A stretch of DNA of 64,000 nucleotides, taken from Streptomyces sp. DG1A-41. Its GTDB lineage: Bacteria > Actinomycetota > Actinomycetes > Streptomycetales > Streptomycetaceae. A program made the position numbers and the translations under genes. Location of the stretch: assembly GCF_037055355.1 (NCBI RefSeq), contig NZ_CP146350.1, positions 3,867,001-3,931,000 of the forward strand, read 5' to 3'. Position 1 is the first letter of the stretch, and each line of letters begins with the position of its first letter. Shown here piece by piece: positions 35,732 to 44,188 of this stretch. Under the pieces are notes generated by a model. The model saw nothing but the letters and a program-made list of their open reading frames with translations. It had not been told where the DNA came from and did no database searches.

Positions 35732-36559
35732 TCAGACTCCGGCCGGGTCCGCCAGGTCGGCCACGACCGCCGCGTGGTCCGAGGGCCACACCCCGTCCAC
35801 CGGGCCGTGGCATGCCCGCCGGACGTCCCGTACGCGGCCGAGTCCGCCGGGGCCGGGTAGGCCCACGTGGATGTAGTCGATGCGCACGCTCGGCTTGTGG
35901 GTCTGCGCCACGTACGGGTTGGCCGCGTCCCAGGTGGCGGAGGGGGCGGCCGGGTCGGCGTACTCCCAGGCGTCGAGGAGGACCTGGCGGGGGACGGCCG
36001 GGGCGGTCTTGTAGCCGCCGAGGAGGCGGATCTCGTCGGAGTCGGGCCAGGCGTTGAGGTCGCCGGTGACGACGGGCGGGAACGGGGTGTCGCCGCGGTG
36101 CCGGGCGACGAACTCGGCGAGCGCGGCGACCTGGCGGCAGCGGACCGCAGAGGCGTGCACGGCGGAGGTGAAGTGCGTGGTGAAGAAGGGCACTTCGTGG
36201 CCGGGGCCGGCCAGACGGGCGTAGAGGGCGAGCCGGCCGTCGTCCGTGTCGGCCGGGGCGGGCAGCGGCAGCACGTCCCGGTCCACGACCGGCCATCTGC
36301 TGAGCACGGCGTTGCCTATGTCCACCGTGGGATCCCCGATCCGCCGCCGCCAGCGCTCCGGGGCGGGCGAGGCGGCCCAGGCGCAGTGCAGGCCCAGCTC
36401 ACCGGCCAGCCACTCGGCGAGGTTCTCGCCGTCGGCGGCCCACACCTCCTGGAGGCCGACGACGTCGGGGTGCAACTCCCTCAGATCCGTGAGAATCGCC
36501 TTCTGCCGTGCCTGCCAGGGCCCGAAACGCCACCACAGGTTCCACGTCACGATCCGCAT
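35732..36559 (-). CDS. endonuclease/exonuclease/phosphatase-family hydrolase
   Basis: A 275-residue EEP-fold protein: MRIVTWNLWWRFGPW with the first Asn, VVGLQEVWA with the metal-binding Glu near 38, TTHFTSAVHAS, VVTGDLNAWPDSDE near 170 and the final WPSDHAAVVADL. The full active-site set is present, so it should hydrolyse phosphodiesters or phosphomonoesters; DNA, lipid or small-molecule substrates are all possible. Lacking a signal peptide it is probably cytosolic. Confidence 0.9.
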   Translation of the reverse strand: MRIVTWNLWWRFGPWQARQKAILTDLRELHPDVVGLQEVWAADGENLAEWLAGELGLHCAWAASPAPERWRRRIGDPTVDIGNAVLSRWPVVDRDVLPLPAPADTDDGRLALYARLAGPGHEVPFFTTHFTSAVHASAVRCRQVAALAEFVARHRGDTPFPPVVTGDLNAWPDSDEIRLLGGYKTAPAVPRQVLLDAWEYADPAAPSATWDAANPYVAQTHKPSVRIDYIHVGLPGPGGLGRVRDVRRACHGPVDGVWPSDHAAVVADLADPAGV

Positions 36560-36656
36560 CCGCAGCCACCCGCTCTCGTCCCGCCGCGTCAGGGATCATT
36601 GAAGCAGGAACCATTGCAGAAACCGTGAGAGCTTCGTGCGAAGGAGATCCCCGTCG

Positions 36657-37049
36657 ATGTCCCGTCTCACCGACCTGAGGTTCCGCGCCGCCACGTCCTT
36701 CCAGCGCCGCGTCAACCCGATCGTGCGCCGTCTCCCCCTCCAGACCGTCCTGGAGACGAAGGGCCGCGTCTCGGGCCTGCCCCGCCGCACACCGGTGGGC
36801 GGCCGCCGCGTCGGCGACTCCTTCTGGCTGGTGTCGGAGTTCGGCGAACGGTCGCAGTACGTGCGCAACATCAAGGCCGATCCACGGGTGCGGGTGCGGA
36901 TCCGGGGGCGCTGGCACACGGGGACCGCGCACCTGCTGCCGGACGACGACCCCGTGGCGCGGCTGCGGCGGCTGCCCAGGTTCAACGGCCTGGGGGTGCG
37001 GGCGTTCGGGACGGATCTGCTGACGGTGCGGGTGGATCTGGCGGACTGA
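36657..37049 (+). CDS. Ddn-like deazaflavin (F420)-dependent nitro/quinone reductase
   Basis: A 130-residue split-barrel protein beginning MSRLTDLRFRAAT, with TKGRVSGLPRRTPVGG near 40 and a YVRNIKADPRVRVRIRGRW segment near 75, the pattern of the Ddn family. These enzymes use F420H2 to reduce quinones or nitro compounds. AAGGAG lies 10 bases before the ATG. It is close to several other F420-type genes in this window. Confidence 0.88.
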   Translation: MSRLTDLRFRAATSFQRRVNPIVRRLPLQTVLETKGRVSGLPRRTPVGGRRVGDSFWLVSEFGERSQYVRNIKADPRVRVRIRGRWHTGTAHLLPDDDPVARLRRLPRFNGLGVRAFGTDLLTVRVDLAD

Positions 37050-37072
37050 CGGCCCCCTGGCGGACCGCGCCC

Positions 37073-38557
37073 TCACCCCGGCCAGACGATCGCCTGCACC
37101 TCGCTGTACGCGTGCAGGGCGTACGAGCCGACGTCCCGGCCGACCCCGCTCTTCTTGAAGCCGCCGAAGGGGGCCTCCATGTTGCGGCCCACGGTGTTGA
37201 CGCCGACGCCGCCTGCCCGCAGGCGCCGGGCCACCCGGAAGGCCCTGGCCACGTCGGACGACCAGACGTAGTCGATGAGGCCGTAGTCGGTGTCGTTGGC
37301 CAGGGCCACGCCCTCCTCCTCGTCGTCGAAGGGGATGACGACCACCACCGGGCCGAAGATCTCCTCGCGGGCCACGCGCATGCCGTTGGTGCAGTCGGCG
37401 AGCAGGGTCGGGGTGACGTAGAAGCCGGTCGGCAGACCGGGGCGTCCGCCGCCCGTGACGACCACCGCGCCTTCCTTCCGGCCCAGTTCGACGTACGACT
37501 CCACCCGGTCCCGGTGTGCCGCCGAGATCACCGGCCCGACGACCGTATCCGGCTCCCGGGGATCGCCCACCTTCAACCGGCGTGCGTACTGGGCCAGTTG
37601 CGCGACCAGACGGTCGTAGATCCCTCTCTGCGCCAGCACCCGTGTCGGTGCCGTGCAGATCTGGCCGCTGTAGAAGGAGAAGGTGGTGCCGATCCCGGCG
37701 ACCGCCGAGCCGACGTCGGCGTCGTCGAGGACGACCGCCGCGCCCTTGCCGCCCAGCTCCATCAACTGCCGCTTCATGCCGCGCCCGCACACCTCGGCGA
37801 TGCGCTGCCCTACCGCCGTGGAGCCGGTGAAGCTGACCATGTCGACGTCCGGCGAGTCCACGGCCGCCTCGCCGACCTCGGTCCGTGCACCGCTGACCAC
37901 GTTCACCACGCCCGGCGGCACGCCCGCCGCCTCCAGCGCCTCCGCCATCCGGTAGACGGACAGGGGGTCCTGCGGGGCGGGTTTCACCACGACCGTGTTG
38001 CCCATGGCCAGGGCGGGGGCGATCTTGCCGGCCGGGTTGGCCCAGGGGTTGTTGTACGAGGTGATACAGGTGACGACCCCGACGGGCTGGCGGACGGCGA
38101 GTGCGCCCATGACGGCCGCCCTGCCCTCCCCCACTGCCTTAAGGGCGTGGGAGGTACCCCCAGGTCCGGCCTCGTTGATCTGCGGCGGGACCGCCCACTC
38201 GGCGGGCTCCACGCGCGCGTAGCGCCGGAAGCGGGCGGCGGCGACCCCGACCTGCATGCCGCGTGCGGTACGCGTGGTCGCGCCGGTCTCGGCCCGGGCC
38301 AGCTCGGCGTACGGCACGAGACGGTCCCGGACGATGTCCGCGGCGCGGGCGAGGATCGCGGCCCGTTCCTCCACAGGCGTGGCCGACCACGGCCCGAAGG
38401 CCTCGCGGGCCGCGGCGCAGGCCGCGTGCACCTGATCCCGCGAGGCCTCCGGCGCCCACCCGACGGTCTGCTCGGTCGCCGGGTCGATCACCTCGTAGTG
38501 CCCGCCGTCCGGCTCCACCCAGGAGCCGCCGACGAAGAGCGACTGCCGTGCCGTCAC
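37073..38557 (-). CDS. aldehyde dehydrogenase family protein with in-frame repeat insertion
   Basis: A 494-residue NAD(P)-dependent ALDH: TCITSYNNPWANPAGK and VVVKPAPQDP for cofactor binding, FTGSTAVG, catalytic Glu in MELGGKGAA near 265, catalytic Cys in YSGQICTAPTR near 300, and EEIFGPVV near 400. Near residue 145 an extra stretch, GGTSHALKAVGEGRA, splits the family sequence; it coincides with a palindromic CTCCCCCACTGCCTT element at 38124-38164. The GTG start overlaps the stop of the upstream deacylase gene (GTGA), so the two are co-translated. Confidence 0.9.
   Translation of the reverse strand: MTARQSLFVGGSWVEPDGGHYEVIDPATEQTVGWAPEASRDQVHAACAAAREAFGPWSATPVEERAAILARAADIVRDRLVPYAELARAETGATTRTARGMQVGVAAARFRRYARVEPAEWAVPPQINEAGPGGTSHALKAVGEGRAAVMGALAVRQPVGVVTCITSYNNPWANPAGKIAPALAMGNTVVVKPAPQDPLSVYRMAEALEAAGVPPGVVNVVSGARTEVGEAAVDSPDVDMVSFTGSTAVGQRIAEVCGRGMKRQLMELGGKGAAVVLDDADVGSAVAGIGTTFSFYSGQICTAPTRVLAQRGIYDRLVAQLAQYARRLKVGDPREPDTVVGPVISAAHRDRVESYVELGRKEGAVVVTGGGRPGLPTGFYVTPTLLADCTNGMRVAREEIFGPVVVVIPFDDEEEGVALANDTDYGLIDYVWSSDVARAFRVARRLRAGGVGVNTVGRNMEAPFGGFKKSGVGRDVGSYALHAYSEVQAIVWPG
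38124..38164. repeat. palindromic repeat-like element inside the ALDH gene
   Basis: CCTCCCCCACTGCC and GGGCGTGGGAGG flank TTAA as imperfect inverted arms and are followed by TACCCCCAGG. From memory, similar GC-rich palindromes are dispersed in Streptomyces intergenic DNA. Here the element lies inside the aldehyde dehydrogenase frame and adds roughly 14-18 residues without breaking it. Confidence 0.5.
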
Positions 38558-40284
38558 CTGGTGCCCACCGTCTCCGTGTCCCGGCCCGACCGCAGCACAC
38601 GCCCCGGCACGGCACCCGTCACCACGTCGTCCCGGATCGCCTCGACCCCGTTGACCCACACGGCCCGCACGCCCAGCGCCCGGGAGTCCAGCCGCGGACT
38701 GTCGCCCGGCAGGTCGTGCACCAGGGTGGCCGGGCCCGCGTCGATCCGCTCCGGGTCGAACAGGACGAGGTCGGCGTGCCAGCCCTCCCGCACCTGCCCC
38801 CGCTCCCGCAGGCCGAAGAGCCGGGCCGGGTCGTCGGTCAGCATCTTCACGGCCCGCTCCAGGCCGACCAGTTTCCGGCCGCGCAGACAGTCCCCGAGGA
38901 ACCGCGTCGTGTACGGCGCCCCGCACATCCGGTCCAGATGCGCACCCGCGTCGGACCCGCCGAGCAGCACGTCCTCGTGCTGCCAGGTCTCCGCCCGCAG
39001 CGCCCAGGACGCCGGGTCGTTGTCGGGCGGCATCGGCCACAGCACCGTGCGCAGCTGGTCGTTGGCGCAGATCTCCACCAGGCACGCGAAGGGCTCCTGG
39101 CCGCGCTCCTCGGCGATGTCCTTCACGACCCGGCCGGTCAGCCCGGCGTTCACCTCGCTGTAGGTGTCGCCGATGACGTACCGCCCGAAGTTCGCCAGCC
39201 GCCGGAAGACGCCCGCCTCCTTGGACCGGGCGCGGCGCAGCATCTCGGCCCGCACGTCCGGGTCACGCAGCTTCTCGATCCGCTCGGGCACGGGCAGCCC
39301 GAGAATCGGCCCCCACCCCGGGATGAGGTTCAGCGCACAGAAGGTCCCCAGCGACATGTTCATCGGCGTGAGGATCGGCATGGTCAGCGCCACGACCCGG
39401 CCGCCCGCCTTGCGCGCCCGCTCGCTCGCCAGGAGCTGCCGGGGCACCCGCTCGGGCACCGCCGCGTCGATGGTCAGGACGTTCCAGTTCAGCGGTCGGC
39501 CCGCCGCCGCGCTCATCTCCACGAACAGGTCGATCTCCGCGTCGCTGAACTGGTCGAGACAGCCCGCGACGATCGCCTCGATCTGCGTGCCCTCGTGCTC
39601 CCCCACGGCTCGCGACAGCGCCAGCAGCTCGGCCGGCCCGGCGTGCCGGGACGCGACCGGTTTCCCGTCGCCGTCGGAGTGACTGGTCGATTGAGTGGTG
39701 GACAACCCCCAGGCCCCGGCGTCCATGGCCTCACGCAGCAACCCGACCATCGCCGCCAGTTGCTCCCCGGACGGCTGCCCGCCGATGGCCTGCGGCCCCA
39801 TCACGTACCGCCGCAGCGCACAGTGCCCCACCATGAACCCGGCGTTGACGGCGATCCGCCCCTCCAGGGCGTCCAGGTACTCCCCGAAGGAATGCCAGTT
39901 CCAGGGCGCCCCCTCCTCCAGCGCCACCAGCGCCATGCCCTCGACCTTCGACATCATCCGCCGCGTGTAGTCGGCGTCCTCGGGGCGGTCCGGGTGCAGC
40001 GGCGCGAGGGTGAACCCGCAGTTCCCGCCCGCGACGGTGGTGACCCCGTGGTTGAGGGAGGGCGTGGCGTACGGATCCCAGAAGAGCTGCGCGTCGTAGT
40101 GGGTGTGGGGGTCGACGAAGCCGGGGGTGAGGACGAGGCCGTGCGCGTCTTCGACCGACAGGGCGTCCTCGGTGACCGTCCCCACGACGGCTATACGCCC
40201 GTCCCGGATGCCGACGTCGGCGGTGCAGGCAGGCGCACCTGTCCCGTCCACGACGGTCGCGCCCTGGATTACGTGATCGAGCAT
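38554..40284 (-). CDS. D-aminoacylase-type amidohydrolase (amidohydrolase 3 family)
   Basis: A 576-residue protein starting at ATG 40284, six bases after AGGAGGTGA. It has the metal motif GFVDPHTHYDAQLFWDP near residue 60, GNCGFTLAPLHP near 95, EGGs in the N-acyl-D-amino acid deacylase core, and the terminal aspartate in LLGGSDAGAHLDRM near 460. The family hydrolyses N-acyl amino acids, hydantoins and similar amides. It is co-translated with the ALDH and lies downstream of an LLM oxidoreductase, suggesting a shared catabolic route for an amide or cyclic substrate. Confidence 0.87.
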   Translation of the reverse strand: MLDHVIQGATVVDGTGAPACTADVGIRDGRIAVVGTVTEDALSVEDAHGLVLTPGFVDPHTHYDAQLFWDPYATPSLNHGVTTVAGGNCGFTLAPLHPDRPEDADYTRRMMSKVEGMALVALEEGAPWNWHSFGEYLDALEGRIAVNAGFMVGHCALRRYVMGPQAIGGQPSGEQLAAMVGLLREAMDAGAWGLSTTQSTSHSDGDGKPVASRHAGPAELLALSRAVGEHEGTQIEAIVAGCLDQFSDAEIDLFVEMSAAAGRPLNWNVLTIDAAVPERVPRQLLASERARKAGGRVVALTMPILTPMNMSLGTFCALNLIPGWGPILGLPVPERIEKLRDPDVRAEMLRRARSKEAGVFRRLANFGRYVIGDTYSEVNAGLTGRVVKDIAEERGQEPFACLVEICANDQLRTVLWPMPPDNDPASWALRAETWQHEDVLLGGSDAGAHLDRMCGAPYTTRFLGDCLRGRKLVGLERAVKMLTDDPARLFGLRERGQVREGWHADLVLFDPERIDAGPATLVHDLPGDSPRLDSRALGVRAVWVNGVEAIRDDVVTGAVPGRVLRSGRDTETVGTR

Positions 40285-40419
40285 TGGGCTCACCTCCTGA
40301 TGTGCGGTGGGACGAGTTGCCCAGGGGCGCGGGGCTGTATCGACTTGCGGCTCCGCCGCGTGGGCGCGACCAGCCACACGCCACCCGCACTCGCCACACG
40401 GCCCGCACCCCTACGGCGA

Positions 40420-41538
40420 TCACGCGCTCTGCCGGAAACGGGACGTCCGATGCACAGGATCCGTATCGATCTTCGGAATCACGTGCTCCCCGACCAGCCG
40501 AATCGTCTGCAGCGTCTCGTCCTTCGGCACCCCCACCGGCAACCCGAAACTCAACTGATCCGCCCCCGCCTGCTCCCACCGCTTGCACTGCGTGAGCACC
40601 TCGTCCGGATCCCCGCAGATCAGCAGCTCCTCCTCGATGAGGACCTCCACGAACTCCTCGGTGTACTCCGGCAGCGTCTGCGGCCACACCGGAAACCCCT
40701 CGGGCCGCGGAAACGTGTCGTGGTACCGGAACACGAGCGACGGCAGATAGTGCAGCTGCCCGTTCGCCGCGATCCGCACCGCCTCCTCGTGCGTCGGCGC
40801 ACAGATCGCCGTGGTCGTCACCATCACGTTGTCGTTGACGAAGTCACCGACCGGCTCGGCGTCCACGATCGCCGTCTTGTACTGCTCCAGCACCCACTCC
40901 ATGTCGGAGACCTTCTGCACGCTGAAGCCGAGCACGCCGAGCCCCTTCTTCGCGGCCATGGCGTACGACGGCGGCGACCCGGCCGCGTACCACATCGCCG
41001 GGTGCGAGCTGCCGTACGGCTTCGGCAGGACCTTCCTCGGCGGCAGGGACCAGTGTGTGCCCTGGAAGCCGACGTACTCGTCCTGGAGCCACATCTTGGG
41101 GAACTCGGCGATGGTCTCTTCCCAGATCTCCTTGGTGTGGTTCATGTCGGTCACCCCCGGCATGAAGCCCAGGATCTCGTGCGAGCCGGCGCCCCGCCCG
41201 CTGCCGAACTCGAACCGCCCCTCGCTGAGATGGTCGAGCATGGCGACCTTCTCGGCGACCTTCACGGGGTGGTTGACCGGGGCGAGCGGGTTGAAGATGC
41301 CCGAGCCCAGATGGATCCGCTCCGTGGCGTGTGCCAGGTACCCGAGGAAGACGTCGTTGGCGGAGAGGTGCGAGTACTCGTCCAGGAAGTGGTGCTCGGA
41401 GGCCCACGCGTACTTGAAGCCGGACTTGTCCGCCTGGATGACGTACTCGGTCTCCTCCATCAGTGCCTTGTGTTCGGCGAGCGAGTCGGTCTCGGCCCGT
41501 TTGCCCACGTATCCCTGTACGAAGACCCCGAATTCCAA
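40420..41538 (-). CDS. LLM-class flavin/F420-dependent oxidoreductase
   Basis: A 372-residue luciferase-like monooxygenase-family protein: MEFGVFVQGYVGKR, YAWASEHHFLDEYSH near 45, LGSGIFNPLAPVNHP near 75, LDHLSEGRFEFGSGRGAG near 100 and a final PKDETLQTIRL segment. It probably oxidises or reduces a catabolic intermediate with FMNH2 or F420. Two CTGACG-N3-CGTCAG operators lie 27-101 bases upstream, and the amidohydrolase and ALDH genes follow in the same direction, so this may be the first gene of their operon. Confidence 0.9.
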   Translation of the reverse strand: MEFGVFVQGYVGKRAETDSLAEHKALMEETEYVIQADKSGFKYAWASEHHFLDEYSHLSANDVFLGYLAHATERIHLGSGIFNPLAPVNHPVKVAEKVAMLDHLSEGRFEFGSGRGAGSHEILGFMPGVTDMNHTKEIWEETIAEFPKMWLQDEYVGFQGTHWSLPPRKVLPKPYGSSHPAMWYAAGSPPSYAMAAKKGLGVLGFSVQKVSDMEWVLEQYKTAIVDAEPVGDFVNDNVMVTTTAICAPTHEEAVRIAANGQLHYLPSLVFRYHDTFPRPEGFPVWPQTLPEYTEEFVEVLIEEELLICGDPDEVLTQCKRWEQAGADQLSFGLPVGVPKDETLQTIRLVGEHVIPKIDTDPVHRTSRFRQSA

Positions 41539-41564
41539 GGAGATTCACCGTCCCACGGTCATTT

Positions 41565-41639
41565 CTGACGAGTCGTCAGATACATGGCTCCGACTGTTCC
41601 ACCGCTCCTCGGGACCGTCAATAGCTGACGAACCGTCAG
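41565..41639. promoter_or_regulatory. two CTGACG-N3-CGTCAG operators, 60 bp apart
   Basis: CTGACG-AGT-CGTCAG at 41565-41579 (extended by an outer T-A pair) and CTGACG-AAC-CGTCAG at 41625-41639 are perfect 6-bp inverted arms around three bases. They occupy the promoter region of the LLM gene starting at 41538. The 60-bp spacing keeps them nearly in helical phase. Confidence 0.8.
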
Positions 41640-41655
41640 GCTACTTGAGGCGGAG

Positions 41656-42426
41656 TCAGACGACGCCCACCCCCGCCAGCCACCCGCCGTCGATCACGAA
41701 CGGCTGCCCGGTGATGTAGGAGGAGTCCTCGCACGACAGGAACAGGGCGAGCCGCGCCACTTCCTCCGGCCGCCCGGCCCGCCCCAGCGGCACGAGCTTG
41801 CGGTACAGCCGGTCGAGCCCGCGGGCCGTCTCCTGCGGGTCGGCGTCCGGGTCCAGCCGGGCCGGGTTGGACATCGCGGTGTCGATGGCGCCCGGGCAGA
41901 CGGCGTTGACGCGTATCCCCCGCCCGGCCAGCTCCAGGGCGGCGACCCGGGTGAGACCGACCACGGCATGCTTGCTGGCCGCGTAGGCGCCCACCGCCGC
42001 CATTCCGGTCAGGCCGGTGTACGAGGCGGTGTTGACGATCGTGCCCCCGTCGGCCATCTCGGGCGCGACGGCCCTGATGCCGAGGAAGCAGCCCACCTGG
42101 TTGACCTGGACGACCCGCATGAACTCGTCGAGGGGCGTGTCGAGGAGGGAGTTGAAGCGGAGGATGCCGGCGTTGTTGACGAGCCCGTCGACCCGGCCGT
42201 ACGCGTCCTCGGCGGCGGTGACGGCCGTCCGCCAGTCGTCCTCCCTGCCGACGTCGAGATGGACGTACCGGGCGCCAATCTCCTTCGCGAGGGCCTCGCC
42301 CTGGTCGTCGAGGACGTCCGCGACGACCACCCGGGCACCCTCGGCCGCGAACAGCCTGGCCTCCTGCTCGCCCTGGCCGCGCGCGGCGCCGGTGATGATG
42401 ACGACCCGTCCGTCGAGCTTGCCCAT
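41656..42426 (-). CDS. SDR oxidoreductase
   Basis: A 256-residue classical SDR from ATG 42426, which follows AAGGGGG. It has TGAARGQGEQEARLF near 13, NNAGILRFNSL near 85, TASYTGL, catalytic YAASKHAVVGLTR near 153 and a final YITGQPFVIDGGW. The TGAARGQG form is common in steroid or terpenoid alcohol dehydrogenases. Its own copy of the CTGACG-N3-CGTCAG operator lies 54 bp upstream, so it is probably co-regulated with the LLM and ligase genes. Confidence 0.92.
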   Translation of the reverse strand: MGKLDGRVVIITGAARGQGEQEARLFAAEGARVVVADVLDDQGEALAKEIGARYVHLDVGREDDWRTAVTAAEDAYGRVDGLVNNAGILRFNSLLDTPLDEFMRVVQVNQVGCFLGIRAVAPEMADGGTIVNTASYTGLTGMAAVGAYAASKHAVVGLTRVAALELAGRGIRVNAVCPGAIDTAMSNPARLDPDADPQETARGLDRLYRKLVPLGRAGRPEEVARLALFLSCEDSSYITGQPFVIDGGWLAGVGVV

Positions 42427-42479
42427 GGCAGCCCCCTTCGCGCGGTGGACACGGTGGACTCCGCATCGTACCGGCATAC

Positions 42480-42494
42480 CTGACGGAGCGTCAG
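42480..42494. promoter_or_regulatory. CTGACG-N3-CGTCAG operator upstream of SDR gene
   Basis: CTGACG-GAG-CGTCAG, perfect arms, 54 bases before the SDR ATG at 42426 on the minus strand. It is also 99 bases upstream of the divergent secreted-protein gene at 42594. Confidence 0.8.
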
Positions 42495-42593
42495 ATGCAA
42501 GCTTCGGCCGTTGCTGAGGCGAATCTCACGTAACCCGCAAGTAGGGATGTTTGACCCTGTCGGGGTGGGTCGGGACCTTCCAGGATCTGGCCC

Positions 42594-43336
42594 ATGGCTA
42601 GGAGAAGACTGAAGAACAGAAAGATCAGGATCGTCGCGATCGGATCGGCCCTCGTGAGCGGGGGTGCCGTGGCCACGGTGCTGCTGCCCTCGGCGAACGC
42701 CGCCGACGACAAGACGCCCGAGCAGATCATGACGATGTGCCAGCGGGCCAAGGTGCTCAACGGAAAGCAGCAGTCCATCTTCGATTTCGGCGGCCACCCC
42801 ATCGCCGGCCGAGTTTCGCGTCCGACAACTGCGATTTCGTCGAGACGAAGTTCGAGACCTTCGACGGACCGACCGAGAAGGCCTCCGTCGACTTCCCGAA
42901 CTGCGAACCGAACGCCACCGAACCGGCGAAGGTGTCGATCACCTGGCAGGCGACGGCCGCGCAGGGACAGGGAAAGTACACCTCCACCCAGCAGGGCGGC
43001 GGCGGAGGGCTCTTCGGGGCGCTGAGCGGATCCTGGCTCAAGCACAAGGGCACCCTCGACATGACCGTCAGGTCGGCGACCGCCGGTGACACGGAGGAGC
43101 GGGAAGTCCCGGTCGGCAAGGTGCTCCACATGGAGTTCACGCCGAAGATGCAGCGCATGACGGGTGAATGGCGGGTGCGGATCGACGCCCGTGAGGCGAC
43201 GACCGTCACCAACGCCACTGAGGAGCAGAACTTCGTGGCACCGGAGGTCGTCGAGGGCCCGGTCGTGCTGCCGGGCGCGGCCGGTGCTCCGGGTGTCGTG
43301 GACGGCACCTCCAAGGCCGTACTGACCGACTGCTGA
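42594..43336 (+). pseudogene. secreted beta-rich protein, frameshifted near 42811
   Basis: The first frame gives a signal peptide (basic MARRRLKNRKIR, then IVAIGSALVSGGAVATVLL, cleavage near ANA) and KTPEQIMTMCQRAKV. After HPI the frame breaks within GCCGGCCGAG. The next frame continues FASDNCDFVETKFETFDG, a Ser/Thr-rich amphipathic middle and VPVGKVLHMEFTPKMQRM, ending at 43336. One added base gives about 247 residues. The design resembles the next gene (CDFVETKF compared with CEFVDVQF) and, weakly, aerolysin/ETX-type beta-pore proteins. No family is certain. Confidence 0.65.
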
Positions 43337-43376
43337 CCAACCCGCCCGCTCTCGCCTCCCCCCACAGGAGAAACCC

Positions 43377-44168
43377 ATGACACGCACCGGCCGCACGAGA
43401 AGCCACCGGAGCAAGAAGAAGCGCATCACCCTCGCCCTGGCCCCGGTGGCGGCCGTCGCGGTGGCCGTGCCGCTGATGAACCCCGCGGGTGCCGCCACCC
43501 CCTCGGAGGTGACCGCCGACTGTTCGGCGGACTCCGACAGGCTGGAGAACTGCGAGTTCGTCGACGTCCAGTTCAAGCGGAACAACCTCGGGCCCAACCA
43601 GCGCGTCTCCGCGGTGACCGACAACTGCGGATTGACGGGCACCGCCTCGAAGACCTTCAATGTCAGCGCCTCCGTCACCAGGACCATCCAGCTGGAGGAC
43701 GGATTCACCGCGGCCGCCGACACGAAGCTCGGCAATTCCTTCTTCGAGATCGGCGTGAAGTTCAGCACGTCCGAGACCAACATCACGCGCGACGACAAGA
43801 CGACCACCTTGCAGTTCAGCAGGACGGACACCGTGCAGCCCGACAGCCTCGGGTTCTTCATGTGGTCCGCGAAGCGCACCGACGTGAGCGGCTACCTCAA
43901 GGCCACGTACAAGGAGGCGCAGGACGGAGGCAAGGTCTTCTTCTCCCCGAGCGAGGGCGCCACGAGCGTGCACGTCTTCTATCCGCAGATCCTGAAGAAC
44001 GGCACCCCCGACGGGCGGTTGTGGCTGCGCAACGTGAAGTGCGGAAGTCCGGAGGCGTCGGGCCTGCGGAATTCCACGCGCGCCCTGAGGTCCGAACCGG
44101 GATTCGGTGAGGCCGGCGAGAACGTCACGGACGTCGAGATCCCGCCGTCGGAGATCCCGGCGCCGTAG
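43377..44168 (+). CDS. secreted beta-rich protein, paralogue of the preceding gene
   Basis: A 263-residue protein with a basic N-terminus (RSHRSKKKR), a hydrophobic segment LALAPVAAVAVAVPL and a likely AGA cleavage site. The mature part has LENCEFVDVQFKRNN, then long alternating Ser/Thr stretches (NVSASVTRTIQLEDGF, FEIGVKFSTSETNITRDD) suited to amphipathic beta-hairpins, then VQPDSLGFFMWSAKRTDV. That layout resembles aerolysin/ETX-MTX2 folds, but I cannot confirm membership. AGGAG precedes the ATG. It follows its paralogue by 40 bases. Confidence 0.75.
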   Translation: MTRTGRTRSHRSKKKRITLALAPVAAVAVAVPLMNPAGAATPSEVTADCSADSDRLENCEFVDVQFKRNNLGPNQRVSAVTDNCGLTGTASKTFNVSASVTRTIQLEDGFTAAADTKLGNSFFEIGVKFSTSETNITRDDKTTTLQFSRTDTVQPDSLGFFMWSAKRTDVSGYLKATYKEAQDGGKVFFSPSEGATSVHVFYPQILKNGTPDGRLWLRNVKCGSPEASGLRNSTRALRSEPGFGEAGENVTDVEIPPSEIPAP

Positions 44169-44188
44169 CGACAGAGCTTCTGAGGTTC

